DNA of 64,000 nucleotides from Acanthornis magna (taxonomy: Eukaryota > Chordata > Aves > Passeriformes > Acanthizidae), in assembly GCA_036785705.1 (NCBI GenBank), contig JAWUZG010000174.1:682001-746000 (forward strand), read 5' to 3'. Positions 1-10,686 of the stretch are shown piece by piece. The stretch's first letter is position 1. Each line of letters starts with the position of its first letter. Made by a program: the position numbers and the translations under genes. The notes under the pieces were generated by a model. The model saw nothing but the letters and a program-made list of their open reading frames with translations, had not been told where the DNA came from and made no database searches.

Positions 1-589
1 GGGTTGGTGACATGTTGTCACTTCAGTGATGAAGGCAACGCCGGCCTGCCGCAGGGAAGGGCGGCAGAACATGGGGGAGAAGGAGAGGGAATGGAGAAAG
101 ACGCTCAAGGAGCAAAAAAAATCAGTGTTGGACACAGAGAGAGAAGACAGGAAAACACAAAACACTCGTAAAGAGGAGAAATATCCAGAAGTTAAAGAAT
201 GTAAAGTGAAGCGCTAGCATCGTGAGGTGTGAGAGGGTCTGGGAGAAAGCACAGCTCCATCAGTGGTGACCTTCCCACCCCACAAACCTTCTATGAATTA
301 AGAATAATGAATGTCCCCATCTAATGAGAGATTGAGTTGGGGAACCTCCTGCACGATTTCCTCGTCCCCCCTGAGTTTCTGGAGCACATTCCCTTTCCCT
401 GCCCCACAAGGTATTGTTTGTGCAGCCCATTGCAGAAGATGAAAAGCCTCAGTCTAAAGCCAGAGGAGCCATTGAAGCACTTTGTGCAAAACGTGGAACA
501 GAGCTCCAATCCCCTCTGTTCCCACAATGAAAGATGAGATTTATGCTCTAAGGCCAGTGGCTGTCTTCTTCCCTAATGTCTTCTCCTTA
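1..589. other. gene-free flank
   Basis: I see no gene, RNA or recognisable repeat here. The small open frames (for example 26-217 and 337-537) are short, lack codon bias and resemble nothing known. Confidence 0.5.
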
Positions 590-765
590 GAGTCACAGAA
601 TCCCAGAATGGAAGGTTCATCAAAGCTCATCTCATGCCGACCCCTGCCATGGGCAGGGACAGCTTCCACTATACCAGGTTGCTCCAAGCCCTGTTCAGCC
701 TGGCCTTGGACACTTCCAGGGATCCAGGGACAGCCACAGCTTCTCTGGACATTCTTGTGCTGTTC
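590..765 (-). mobile_element. CR1 LINE 3' fragment
   Basis: The plus strand reads as the reverse complement of a CR1 3' end: a 'cacagaatcccagaatgg' start, then 'ccatgggcagggac', 'ttgctccaagccctg' and 'ggccttggacacttccaggg'. CR1 sense is therefore on the minus strand. It is 5'-truncated, as is usual for CR1, and non-coding. Confidence 0.85.
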
Positions 766-1264
766 CTATCTCCTGCACACGTTCCCTTCCTTGGTCAACC
801 CATGTTCCTTACCCTTTTCCACCACTACCTAATATCCCTCTTCAATTTTCCTTCCAAGAAATCACGAGAGGAACAGCAACATCTGAGCCTGTCAGAGGGG
901 TGGGGAGCCCCTGATCTGGCAAAGCAACTGTCATAGACAGACACCTGTGGCCAGGAAATCCTGCTTACAATGTGGGATACCTGGAGCTGAGACAGAAACT
1001 GGAACTTGTAACCAAAAACTGTGGGTTCAGAGTTGTTCCAGCTGCACCTGCTGCCTGTTGTGCCTGGTCCTGCACAGCTTCACACACAGCGAGTTATGCA
1101 AATAATGCCTTCAGCTGCTCTTTTAATGTTTTCAGACTGTTTATCCACAGCTTCAAGCATAAAAATGTGAAAATGGGAAATAGAAAAGTATCTTTTGTTT
1201 CATGGAACATCTGGATTTTGCACATGTTGTTCCTTTCTCCTTTCTTAGGCAGAGTACCCACCCC

Positions 1265-1538
1265 AGGTAACAAGGGAAAGGACAAGAGGAAGTGACTCCA
1301 AGGTGCACCAGGGGAGGTTCAGACTGGAAAACAGGAAAATTTTTTTTTGTGGAAAGAGTGGTCAGGTATTGGAACAGACTGCCCAGGGCAATGGTGGAGT
1401 CACCATCCCCGGGAGGGTTAAAAAAAATTTGTGGCTGTGGCACTTGGAGGCATTTAGTGGTGACCATGGCAGTGCTGGGGGAATGGACTTGATCTTAGAG
1501 GGCTTTTCCAACATCAGTGATTCCATGGTTCTGCAGAT
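1265..1538 (+). mobile_element. CR1 LINE 3' fragment
   Basis: Sense-strand CR1 3' sequence: 'ggacaagaggaagtgactcc', 'ggtgcaccaggggaggtt', 'ggaacagactgcccagggca', 'gagggcttttccaac', ending near a degenerate 'gattccatggttctg' tail. It is diverged and truncated. Confidence 0.85.
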
Positions 1539-2269
1539 TCCAGAAGACAGCAAATGCACAGAGATAGTAAACCTTCCAGGTGGGAAAACCACATACAGAA
1601 AACCATATCCCATTTCCTGAGTGGTTGGGTGTGCAGGGGGTTTGGTCTCCTTTTCTGGCTATTTAGTCCCAAAACCACTGTGCATTTTGAGACATAGGAC
1701 AAGGAAGAGACTTCTGCAAACAAAAGGTGCACCGGGGGTTAAGGAAGGGGAGAAGAACATAGAAAAGTCACGCAGTCCATAGGGAGAATAATAAAAAACA
1801 TGATTGTCCTTTGCAAGCAGAACTTTTTTTTTTTGAGGTCTGTGTTGATTGTTTCAGGCATTTTGGTGTGGGTTTTTGTTTGATTGGTTTGGGGGTTTTT
1901 GTTGCTCTTGTCCTGGTTTGTTTTTTTAATTTTGGGATTTTTTCCAAAAAGATGAATCTGACCTTGAAAGAACTTTCTCCCATTAAACCCAAAGCTATGG
2001 GGCTGTGAGAAGAGCTGCTAACCAGGACCAAAAGATATTTCCACATGGGTTTTCAAGCAGTTCCTAAGGCTGCTTTTCCAGTGGACTTTGCATCAGTCCT
2101 TGTATCTGAACCAGCAGCAATTACCGAGAAGATTAGAAAGTTGCCCATTGGTGTCAGGAACAGCAGTCCCAGAGAAACAGTCTAATTAAGAATCAAGTAA
2201 TACAGCATTTAGATAAACGCAGAGTAGCTTGATTGGGTCAAACTATCAGAGCTGCTGAAGGGAGAAGTG

Positions 2270-2440
2270 TGTCTTGTTAACCTGGAAAAGTTAATAAAAT
2301 CCGAGAGCAAGGTGACCCAAGTGCATGTCATTTCCTTGGATTTTGAAAACACTTTTTAGAAAGTTCCTCATAAAAGACTTAAGGAAAATAAATAGGTATA
2401 GGAGAGAGGGAAAGGAGTTATAATAACTGATTCCATTAAA
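2270..2440 (+). mobile_element. decayed LINE reverse-transcriptase remnant
   Basis: The stretch around 2326-2390 translates, through several stops, to something like the LINE RT motif L-D-F-x-K-x-F followed by S-H-K. This suggests an old CR1-like ORF2 fragment. The match is weak and by eye only. Confidence 0.35.
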
Positions 2441-3235
2441 AGATACAAACCAAAGAACTGCAATGGAAGTTTGTTCCCCAGAGGAGCAGAGGTAAGAAAA
2501 GTGTTTTCTCAGTGCTGTTTCTCATAGTCTTTAAATAAATATTAAACCCAATTTAATTATATTGTCAATGGAAAACATAAATTTAAAATACAGGAAATAC
2601 TAAATGTCCAACCATCTCTTATAATAAGCTCTGAACTGTCCATAATTTTCAAAAGTATTTCCTTGGTCCTTTTCCATAAACACCCAAAGAAACTGCTCTT
2701 AAAATCAAACCCAACAAACTACATAGATTTTATTGGAAAAAGGACAAGAACAAGAAGGACTTTTTTTCCAGTCTACATTCCAGATCCAACAACTTGATGC
2801 TATTCTGGGCTGGAATATCCCTGCTCATGAAAAGTCATGGCAGTCACTAAGTCTGATGTCCCTTTCTGGCTTTCGGAGCTCTGGTGAATGAGGACTCTCC
2901 ATAATTTCGGGCTTTAAAAAAGTTGAAAGGCACACACGCAAAAATGTCCTGGGTACTGCAATTTCTCATGGATTCACCTCGGCAAACAGAATATTCTAAA
3001 TATTGGGAAAAGAGGATATTCTGTGCTCTCATCACTCATGGAAAAATCAGGATTCACCAAGGAGCTGGTATGTGAGTGTTTCCTTTTGCCTCCACCAGAA
3101 ATGGGGAGACATTGAAGCACTACACCTTTTATGGCAAATGATGAAAGCCCAATGAGTTTGAATCCTTTCAGATGTCTCATCCAGGTGGGTGTTGTGCAAC
3201 TTTTGGAATTCCTGGGGGGAAAAACCCAACAAGTC

Positions 3236-3425
3236 CAAAACAACAGAAATAATCCCAGAATGGTTTGCATTGGAAGGGCCCTTAGAGCTCAGGGCACCTC
3301 CCACTATCCCAGGTTGCTCCAAGCCCTGTCCAGCCTGGCCTTGGACACCTCCAGGGATCCAGGGGCAGCCACAGCTTCTCTGGGCACCTGTGCCAGGGCC
3401 TCCCCACCCTCACAGGGAATAAATA
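3236..3425 (-). mobile_element. CR1 LINE 3' fragment
   Basis: Antisense CR1 tail on the plus strand: 'ccagaatggtttgcattgg', then 'aggttgctccaagccctgtc', 'gggatccaggggcagccaca' and 'tgtgccagggcctccccacc'. Sense is on the minus strand. Confidence 0.88.
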
Positions 3426-3702
3426 GGAAATTACAGATATATATGAGAAATGTTTCTGTAGAAATGGTGTAAATATGGGGCACCTGCCTTTTCCTGAAGG
3501 TTGTCAGCACTGTAATAATCATTCCCAGGTGTCAGAGATGTTTCCTGAGAGGGGAATAACGACAAATTGTCAATCTATTGTCATTTCGTATAATAACAGA
3601 CAAACCTTGTGTTGGAAAGGACCTGTGGAGATTTCGTGGTCACCCCATATTCTGAGCAGGTCTTTAGACACTCATCCTGCTGCTTGAGTCTTGTTCACTC
3701 AT

Positions 3703-4357
3703 TGTCTTGGTTTGAGAGACAGGTCTCTGCTAAGGAAGGTAGGAACCTTCCTTAGAATAGAGAATGTGAACCCCCCTCCCTCTGAATTATTATAACTTTG
3801 GAATCGAGGGCTTTCAGGCAAAGATAGGAGAAAAGGAATAACAGTTGTTTACTAATATTTAGAGCAAGGCAATAATACAGAAACAATGGTTTAGATAGAC
3901 AAAGTCAGAATCCAACCTGCACCCTGTTAGGGTGGTGCTAGCAGTGCAGTTCAAACGGTGGCTGCAATCCCGTTGGAGTGATGGATGTGCTCTTGTTGAA
4001 GTAGTGATCTTGTGGAAAGGTCTTGTGGGTCTCTGGAGGTCCAGTGGTGGCTCTTGAGCTCTTCTCTGGGAATCCTTTGGAAAAAGGTAGTCCAGTGTTC
4101 CAGAGTCTCATCTTACGTGCAGATAGGAATGTTCACTTCCTCCCCTCCGGGCAGCAGGCTATCTCACAATGGGCTGGTGTAATCATGTGAGTCACTCCTG
4201 GAGCCCTTGATGGCCATGAGCAGAGATAGCCCCGATGGTGTTATCAGGGCTGGGTCATGCTGAACACAAAGAACACTGCCCCACCTGTTTTTAACAGCTT
4301 ATGGAGATGGTAATAGAATACATACTTTTGGTTACACCTTCCATGTAACCTAGGACA
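3703..4357 (-). mobile_element. solo ERV LTR (655 bp) with CTCAT target duplication
   Basis: The element begins TGTCTTGG and ends CTAGGACA, so it has TG...CA ends and short inverted termini. It is flanked by the 5-bp direct repeat CTCAT at 3698-3702 and 4358-4362, the mark of retroviral integration. There is no internal coding region, so this is a solo LTR left by LTR-LTR recombination. The minus strand carries the poly(A)-like region ('ctaaatattagtaaac...', near the position where related LTRs have AATAAA), so sense is probably minus. It resembles an abundant avian ERVL-type LTR. Confidence 0.85.
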
Positions 4358-4362
4358 CTCAT

Positions 4363-5765
4363 GTTTTGACCATGGCCAGTGACAGAGATCCCACAGCCTG
4401 CTGAACCCCTGTGCTAGTGCCTGGCCAGGATTTGCTTCCCCACTGGTCCTGGCAGGCTGAAATGACAGGGATTTGGAGAAACCAGAAGTTTATGTGATTG
4501 CATGAAGTACCTGCTGCTCCTGCCTCTTTGCAGAGGTGTTTTACAGCAAGTCTCATGTCTGAAATTCATCCTCAGTGTGACTGACACCAGAAATATTCCA
4601 GTATTAGATGATAAAGAGTACTTTAAATAGGATAAAGAGACTGATAACTTCCTCAGGTGCTCTCTGGAGAAAGTAACACAATTGCAGAACCAAGCCTGTA
4701 CCAAACTAAGCTTCAGCTGAGAGGGAACCAAGAGAATGGGGCAACCTGGGAACAAATAACCAGGGAACAAAGCCTTCTACAAGTGGCAGATTTTCAAACA
4801 TTAGGGGATGGACCATGGGAGACCTGGTGAGACACTGCCCTACTGCCCTAGCACCAGGAGTCACAGTGCCTGTCATGGCGTGGCAAGCAACAATGGTGTA
4901 ATCAAGCAACACAGAGTAGGGGTTTTTCAGATCCCCACTGACAGTGAGGGAAGGCACAGCTGACACATCAGACTGATTAAAAGGTTCTTTTTCTCCGGGT
5001 ACAGCTAATGATGCACAGCTGCAGCAGTTTGACTGTAGGAATTACTATCACTGCTCATTGTTTGTGGGGTGGGGATGCCTTGGAGGAGTGTGGAACTGTG
5101 TTGTGATGGTGCTGCATGGACATGTCCAAAGCAGTTTGAGACACAGGGATGTAAAGGGACAGGGAGACAGGAAGAGTGGGAGGAGAAACTAAGGCACAGA
5201 GGGAAGAGGAGCTTCCTGTAGGTCATTCAGGCTTTCAGCTGTGAGCTGAAGCCATCCAGGTCCCAGTGCTCTGCCCATCCAGCTGGGGGAATGGAGAATG
5301 TCCTAGCTCTGAATAAAAAATGCCAATTCTCCTAATCCTGTGGCCACAATTCTGGCATTTTAGGGCTTAGATCTCTTTTTTCCCTAGTTCTGACTGTAAA
5401 AGGTGAATATTTCCTATATGAAAATATAATTCTCATGGTCACGTTTCTGGTTCTTTCACGCTACTCATGGTGACTTCTGTACTGGTCATAAGAATATAAC
5501 AAACCATGAAATTACAAAAGATCACTTCAGAGCTTTGGTAGAAAGCTGGGGAAAAAACTTCTCTGTCCCAAGCGAGAAGAGTCTGAAAAAATGAAACTTC
5601 TCTAATTTTGTATTATATTCTAAAGCCAATGGCACCTTAGGGTATGGAAGTTGCTTTCAGAGACGATGAGTGGTTGGAGAGATGGAACACTTGTGCAGTG
5701 AGAAAAGGCGGGGAATACTGGGGATATCAATCCTGCAGGAGAGAAGGGAGACCTTAGAGCTCCAT
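4363..5765. other. gene-free interval
   Basis: No gene or recognisable repeat is seen between the solo LTR and the left end of the keratin array. Confidence 0.4.
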
Positions 5766-6589
5766 CCCGAGGAGGAGAAGGTGACCAGGACAGTGCTTGG
5801 CCCAGCCGGTCCAAGGCAGGGCTTTTATAGCAGACCCAGCATTGCTCAGCTCCAGCCAGGCCAGTCTGCACAGGGGACACTCCCTGATGCTGCTGCTGCT
5901 GACACCAAGGCTGTGTGGCCCCTGCCCCTGCCTGAGTCAGCATCCCCCAGTGCCACCCCAGCACATCCACTGCCCCAGCGTTCCTGCCCTTCCTGCCACG
6001 CCAGCACCTTGATAGCAGGGATGTCATCCAGGAATGGGCTCCAGGAACTTCTGTAATTGTCCAAACAGGGTGGGGCAGTGCCGGAATCGCACTGGGCCAG
6101 GTGGACATCACTGCTCCTTGTCCCAGGTAGCACAGGAAAGACATGCGGGTTCTTTGTCCCCGGACTGCCAGTGCTCCCCGGGCAGTGCCCGGAGATGGAT
6201 GGAATCCTGTCCTGCCAGGCTGGCCAGTGATGCACATATCTCCACCGTGGTTCAGGCTCCTGCCAGTCCTGCCCCAGACCCTCCAAACCCACACAGGTGT
6301 CCCTGGAGCCCATTCCTGGATGACATCCCTGTTATCAAGTCCCTCACATGGCAGGAAGGGCAGGAACGCTTGGGCACTGGGATGTGCTGGGGTGGCACTG
6401 GGGGATGCTGACTCAGGCAGGGGCAGGGGCCGCACAGCCCTGGTGTCAGCAGCAGCAGCATCAGGGAGTGTCCCCTGTGCACACTGGCCCGGCTGGAGCT
6501 GAGCAATGCTGGGGCTGCTATAAAAGCCCTGCCTGGGCCCAGCTGGGCCAAGCACTGTCCTGGCCACCTTCTCCTCCTCGGGGACAACG
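5766..6589. promoter_or_regulatory. divergent keratin promoter (orphan copy 0 left, copy 1 right)
   Basis: Two promoters face apart. Leftward copy 0 has CTTTTATA (TATA on minus) at 5822-5829, 4 CTG triplets near 5890, and AP-1 consensus TGAGTCA at 5933-5939. Rightward copy 1 has TGACTCA at 6409-6415, 4 CAG triplets near 6447, and TATAAAAG at 6519-6526. Each half is an imperfect reverse complement of the other. The copy 0 half ends at about 5766 within exon 1 and is followed by unrelated sequence, so it has no coding exon. The palindromic E-box CACGTG found in the other pairs is degenerate here. Confidence 0.8.
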
Positions 6590-6696
6590 GTAAGTGTGCG
6601 AGCACTTCTGCTCACAGCTCCCTGCTCCAGCCCCGGCCCCTGTGGCTCAGCCACTGCCCTCTGCTGCTCTCCTGCCATGGCTGCCCTCTCTTGCAG
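6590..6696 (+). other. 5'UTR intron of keratin copy 1
   Basis: The 107-bp intron runs from GTAAGT to CTCTTGCAG. It separates the short noncoding exon 1 (about 30 bp downstream of the TATA box) from the coding exon; 24 bases of 5'UTR precede the ATG. A single 5'UTR intron is usual for bird beta-keratin genes, and copies 1-6 all have it at the same length. Confidence 0.85.
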
Positions 6697-6720
6697 AGCA
6701 CCCTCGCATCCCACGCCAAG

Positions 6721-7086
6721 ATGTCCTGCTACGACCTGTGCCCACCCAAAACCAGCGTGGCTGTGCCCCAGCCCATCGCCGAGAGCTGCAACGAGCTGTG
6801 CACCCGCCAGTGCCCCGACTCGTCGGCCTTGATCCAGCCGCCCCCCGTGGTGGTCACCTTCCCCGGCCCCATCCTCAGCTCCTTCCCCCAGCAAGCCGTG
6901 GTGGGCTCCTCCGGAGCACCGGCCTTTGGCGGCTCCCTGGGGCTGGGCGGCCTCTACGGTGCCGGCGCCACCCAGGCCTCGGGAGGCCTCTGCACCTTTG
7001 GCAGAGCCTACGCTGCTCCCGCCTGCAGCCCTTGCGTCTTGCCCCGCTACAGCAAGAAGCTCTGGGACACCTGCGGGCCCTGCTAG
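6721..7086 (+). CDS. beta-keratin (corneous beta-protein), copy 1
   Basis: A 121-residue structural protein of cornified epidermis. Residues 1-7 (MSCYDLC) and the central stretch at about 31-64, with [19 protein letters not shown] at 39-57, are the beta-sheet filament core shared by scale, claw and feather beta-keratins. Ten cysteines (3, 7, 23, 27, 31, 91, 102, 105, 118, 121) would cross-link filaments. It ends in CGPC like scale/claw types but has only a short glycine-rich patch (70-82) and no long Gly-Tyr repeat. The ATG at 6721 is chosen because it starts the canonical MSCYDLC; the upstream in-frame ATG at 6691 lies in the intron. Structure: noncoding exon 1 to 6589, intron 6590-6696 (GT/AG, 107 bp), single coding exon. 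Poly(A) signal at 7247. Protein identical to copy 3. The exact subtype (scale, claw or keratinocyte) is uncertain. Confidence 0.93.
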   Translation: MSCYDLCPPKTSVAVPQPIAESCNELCTRQCPDSSALIQPPPVVVTFPGPILSSFPQQAVVGSSGAPAFGGSLGLGGLYGAGATQASGGLCTFGRAYAAPACSPCVLPRYSKKLWDTCGPC

Positions 7087-7246
7087 AGCCACCACAGCCC
7101 ACCCCAAACAGCCACGGCAGCCTCAACCCAGCATGGAGAAGTTGAGCTCTGCACAAGCTGTCCTGGGCTCCTGCAGCCCCTGACACGCAGTCTGCCTGGG
7201 GCCTGCCCACTGTCTCTCTCCCAGTCTCCCCTGCCCCTTTGTTCAC

Positions 7247-7252
7247 AATAAA
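7247..7252 (+). terminator. poly(A) signal, keratin copy 1 (3'UTR type I)
   Basis: AATAAA lies about 160 bases after the stop, in the type I 3'UTR shared with copies 3 and 6. Confidence 0.85.
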
Positions 7253-7369
7253 GATTTCTGGCATCCAGGTCTTGTCTTTTTGCCATTTTTTCCCAAATCA
7301 GGAAGGCCCCAGTAATGGGGGATTTGCAAGACTTGGAGGGTATGCAAAATGGAAGGTCAAGGGGAAGGT

Positions 7370-7905
7370 AAAATAGGAGAGGGAAGGGGACAGTGGAGGT
7401 TAAATTGGAGAAGAAAATTCTATCAAAGTGCAAGTGGAAGCAGAAGAACGATGGGAAGGTGTTGGGTTAGGTGAAGGATAAGAATGGGAAGGAGAAAATC
7501 AGAAGGAGAAAAACAAGGACAATGAAAAGAAGGAGAAAGAAGGAGAAAGTAAAGGTAAGGATAAGGAAAAGGACAAGGACAAGGACCAGGAAAAGGACAA
7601 GGACAAGGACAAGGACAAGGACAAGGACAAGGACAAGGACAAGGACAAGATAAGCAGGACATGGAGAGGGTAAAGAAGAAACACTGAGAAAGATGAGGAC
7701 AAGGACAAGGATAAGGAGCGTAAGAAAAGGAAACAGGAGAAGGGAAGGAGGAAGAAGGAGAAGCAGTATGAGATGTAAAAAAGGAGGAAGAAATATAAAT
7801 AGGATGAGAAAGAAAGAAAGACAAGTACAAAGAGGAGAAGGGAAAGGAGAAGGAGAAGGCAATGGAGAAGGAGGAGAAGAAGAAGGAGATGGAAAAGGCA
7901 CTGAT
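7370..7905. repeat. purine-rich tract with (GGACAA)n between convergent genes 1 and 2
   Basis: Almost pure A/G on the plus strand, with a regular GGACAA hexamer run at about 7565-7650 and GGAGAA-type runs later. Paralogous tracts lie at 12150-12905 and, inverted, at 17412-18115. Confidence 0.9.
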
Positions 7906-8048
7906 GTCAAGGCAATACAATGTACACGGCACAGGGAAGGGAAAGGCTCCTGTGTGATGTCAGTTCCAATGACTTCTGCAGAGCAATGGAAACAGAAAGC
8001 AGTCAAGTCCTGGCAGCCTTTGGCCATGGATGGTTTCCAGCCCCAGGG

Positions 8049-9435
8049 TGTCGTAGGTTTGACCCTGGCTAAATGCCAGGCACCTACAACGTTTGCTCTC
8101 TATGCTCTCTCCTGCCACAGTTATGCAGAGGAGAGGGAAAATTAACACAAAACACTGGACTTATGAGTTGAGATAAGACCACTGATAAGCAGGACGCACG
8201 AGATTCAGGGCAAAAGCAGGCAGAAGACTTAAAGTTGCAAAAAAAGTGATTTATTAATCTAACAGAGTCGGAGGATAAATTAGAGGTAAAAATAAGCTCT
8301 CAAGACACCGTTTCTTCACTGACCCCCCTTCCCTCTTAAGGCACCGCTTCCCAGCTCACCCCCTCCCTCCTTTCCAACTAACCAACAACTCCGGGGCAGG
8401 GGCAGGGTGTGGGGTTTGTTCTTAGGTCAGTCCATCACAATTCTTCTACTACAGACACTGTTTCTCTATTCGCCCCCTCCTTCCATTCAACCAGCAGATC
8501 TGGGCTGGGGCAAGATATGTGGCTTTTCTTAGTCAGTCCAACGCCACAATTCTTCTGCTACAAACGCTGTTTCTCTGCTCACCCCTCTCCCTATTAAGGC
8601 CATTTCTCAGCTCACCCCTTCCCTTCTTCCTTCTAACCAACAGCTCCGGGGTGGGGGCAGGGTATAGGGGTTTCCTTTGGTCAGGGTCAGTCCATCAGGG
8701 GAAAAGAATCCTCTACTTAGCCATGGGGGTCCCTCCCACAAGAGATAGTCCTCTGCGAACTTCTTTGGCATGGGTCCAATCTCACGAGCAGCCCCGCCCG
8801 ATTGCTGCTGTCCGAGATTCTCTCCAGGTTGCAGATTTCCAAGCCAAGGCCAGGCTGTTTCCATCCCGGGAGCAAAGCCTCTCTCTCTCCTGCAAGGCCT
8901 TTGCAACTCTCAGTCTCTGGGACTCCCACTGGATCACAGCTTCCTGCAGGCATCCACCTGCTCCTCTGGCGTGGGCACCTCCCCACAGGCTGTGGAGGGT
9001 TCTCTGCATCCCCCTGGACTCCATGGGCTGCAGGGGGACCACCTGCTTCCCCACGGTCTTCACCACGGCTGGCAGAGGGTTTTCAGCTCCGGCGCCTGGA
9101 GCATCTCCTCCCCCACCTTCTCCACTGACCTTGGTGCCTCCATGTTGTTCTCCCTCACATATTTTACCTCCTCCTCCTCCTTCCCTGGCTAAAAAGAAGT
9201 GCGTGCTCACATTGTTTTGATTTCTTCTTAAATATGTTTTCACAAAGGCGTAACGAACATCTCTAATTGGCCCAGGTTTGGCCAGCAGCATGTCCATCAT
9301 CTTCAGAGCCATCAGAGATTAGCTCTGCTGGACATGATGGAGAAATTTCCAGAATCTTTACTCAGGACATGCAGGAGCCATCTTTGTACCCCACCCTATC
9401 CACTGGCAAAAACTGGGCCAGGCAAAACTACCACA
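8049..9435 (-). mobile_element. ERV-derived LTR element 1 (1,387 bp) with CAGGG target duplication
   Basis: Starts TGTCGTAG and ends CTACCACA. It is flanked by CAGGG at 8044-8048 and 9436-9440. Paralogous spacers hold the same site uninterrupted (CAGGG at 13049-13053; inverted at 17285-17289), which fixes both ends. There is no protein-coding frame. The minus strand carries an AATAAATCACTTTTTT poly(A)-signal region near 8245-8260, so sense is probably minus. Three imperfect direct repeats of roughly 110-150 bp, each starting with a 'CGTTTCT/TGTTTCT' motif, lie at 8305-8700. Confidence 0.85.
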
Positions 9436-9740
9436 CAGGGACAGCCCCACACTTTCACAGCCTGACTGGAGGTATGGAACAGCCCCTGGTCTCATGTGCT
9501 GCAGGCAGGGGAGATTCCTGTGTTCAGGCAGAGCCCTTAGAGCTCACCTGCAAGACCGTGTGGGGTGACAGCTGCCAGGGCTGGGGGATCTGCCCAAAGG
9601 CAGCTCTGGTTGGCAAGGATGGGGACGAGAGACTGCCCTGACTGGGCTTGAGGGAGCCACGTGCAGGGAGAGGAAGCCCTGCAGCCCATGCTGGGCACTG
9701 AGAGTAAATCCAGAGAGGCAGGAGTTGGATGCAGGATTGT
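9436..9740. repeat. array spacer segment shared with 13049-13318 and inverted 17020-17290
   Basis: Nearly identical sequence recurs in all three tail-to-tail spacers, beginning 'gggacagccccacactttca' and ending near the type II 3'UTR. It is non-coding and marks the duplicated units. Confidence 0.8.
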
Positions 9741-9746
9741 TTTATT
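9741..9746 (-). terminator. poly(A) signal, keratin copy 2 (3'UTR type II)
   Basis: TTTATT on plus is AATAAA on minus, in the same position as in copies 4 and 5. Confidence 0.8.
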
Positions 9747-10023
9747 TGAAGCACAGCAAAGAAATCACTGGACACAGACACAAGAGGCATGGGCTGGGTT
9801 TCTCTGCAGGCTTCTCTAGAGCTGCTCCTTCAGGCTTGTCCCAGGCAGGGGCGGCTGCCAAGAGAAGGCAGCACCCTGAGGGACCATGGTGGAGTCAGGA
9901 ATGTGGGCAAAGGCAGGAGCAAGGAGGGGGAGAGGCGGGCTGGGGAGAGGGGCAGGGGAGGAGAAAAGAGAGGTTGAGTGAGGCTGAGGCTGCCAAGACA
10001 CTGCAGGGCTGCTGGTTGTGGCT

Positions 10024-10388
10024 CTAGCAGGGCCCGCAGGTGTCCCAGAGCTTCTTGCTGTAGCGGGGCAAGACGCAAGGGCTGCAGGCGGGAGCAGCGT
10101 AGGCTCTGCCAAAGGTGCAGAGGCCTCCCGAGGCCTGGGTGGCGCCGGCACCATAGAGGCGCCCAGCCCCAGGGAGCCGCCAAAGGCCGGTGCTCCGGAG
10201 GAGCCCACCACGGCTTGCTGGGGGAAGGAGCTGAGGATGGGGCCGGGGAAGGTGACCACCACGGGGGGCGGCTGGATCAAGGCCGACGAGTCGGGGCACT
10301 GGCGGGCGCACAGCTCGTTGCAGCTCTCGGCGATGGGCTGGGGCACAGCCACGCTGGTTTTGGGTGGGCACAGGTCGTAGCAGGACAT
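10024..10388 (-). pseudogene. beta-keratin copy 2, 1-bp frameshift
   Basis: Same gene as copies 1 and 3-6, but 365 instead of 366 bases from ATG to the family stop. One C is missing on the plus strand near 10160 (GAGGCGCCC where the others read GAGGCCGCCC). Translation is normal through Gly76, then shifts to a Pro/Ala/Ser-rich frame that stays open to a stop at 9816, giving a predicted 190-residue product without the cysteine-rich C-terminus. Promoter, 107-bp intron (10413-10519), ATG and poly(A) signal are intact. The error sits in a GC-rich run, so an assembly or base-call error must be excluded before calling it dead. Carries K10 and A28. Confidence 0.75.
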
Positions 10389-10412
10389 CTTGGCGTGAGA
10401 TGCGAGGGTGCT

Positions 10413-10519
10413 CTGCAAGAGAGGGCAGCCATGGCAGGAGAGCAGCAGAGGGCAGTGGCTGAGCCACAGGGGCCGGGGCTGGAGCAGGGAGCTGTGAGCA
10501 GAAGCGCTCGCACACTTAC
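10413..10519 (-). other. 5'UTR intron of keratin copy 2
   Basis: A 107-bp GT-AG intron matching that of the other copies; the donor on minus reads GTAAGTGTG. Confidence 0.8.
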
Positions 10520-10647
10520 CCTTGTCCCTGGGGAGGAGAAGGTGGCCAGGACAGTGCTTGGCCCAGCTGGGCCCAGGCAGGGCTTTTATAGCAGCCCCAG
10601 CATTGCTCAGCTCCAGCCAGGCCAGTCTGCACAGGGGACACTCCCTG

Positions 10648-10686
<39 letters not shown>

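Noticed and set aside
5620..7107. 495-residue open frame on the minus strand across keratin copy 1
   Set aside because: It is the antisense of the promoter, exon 1, intron and CDS of copy 1. GC-rich, codon-biased sequence keeps antisense frames open, and similar antisense frames occur over every copy.
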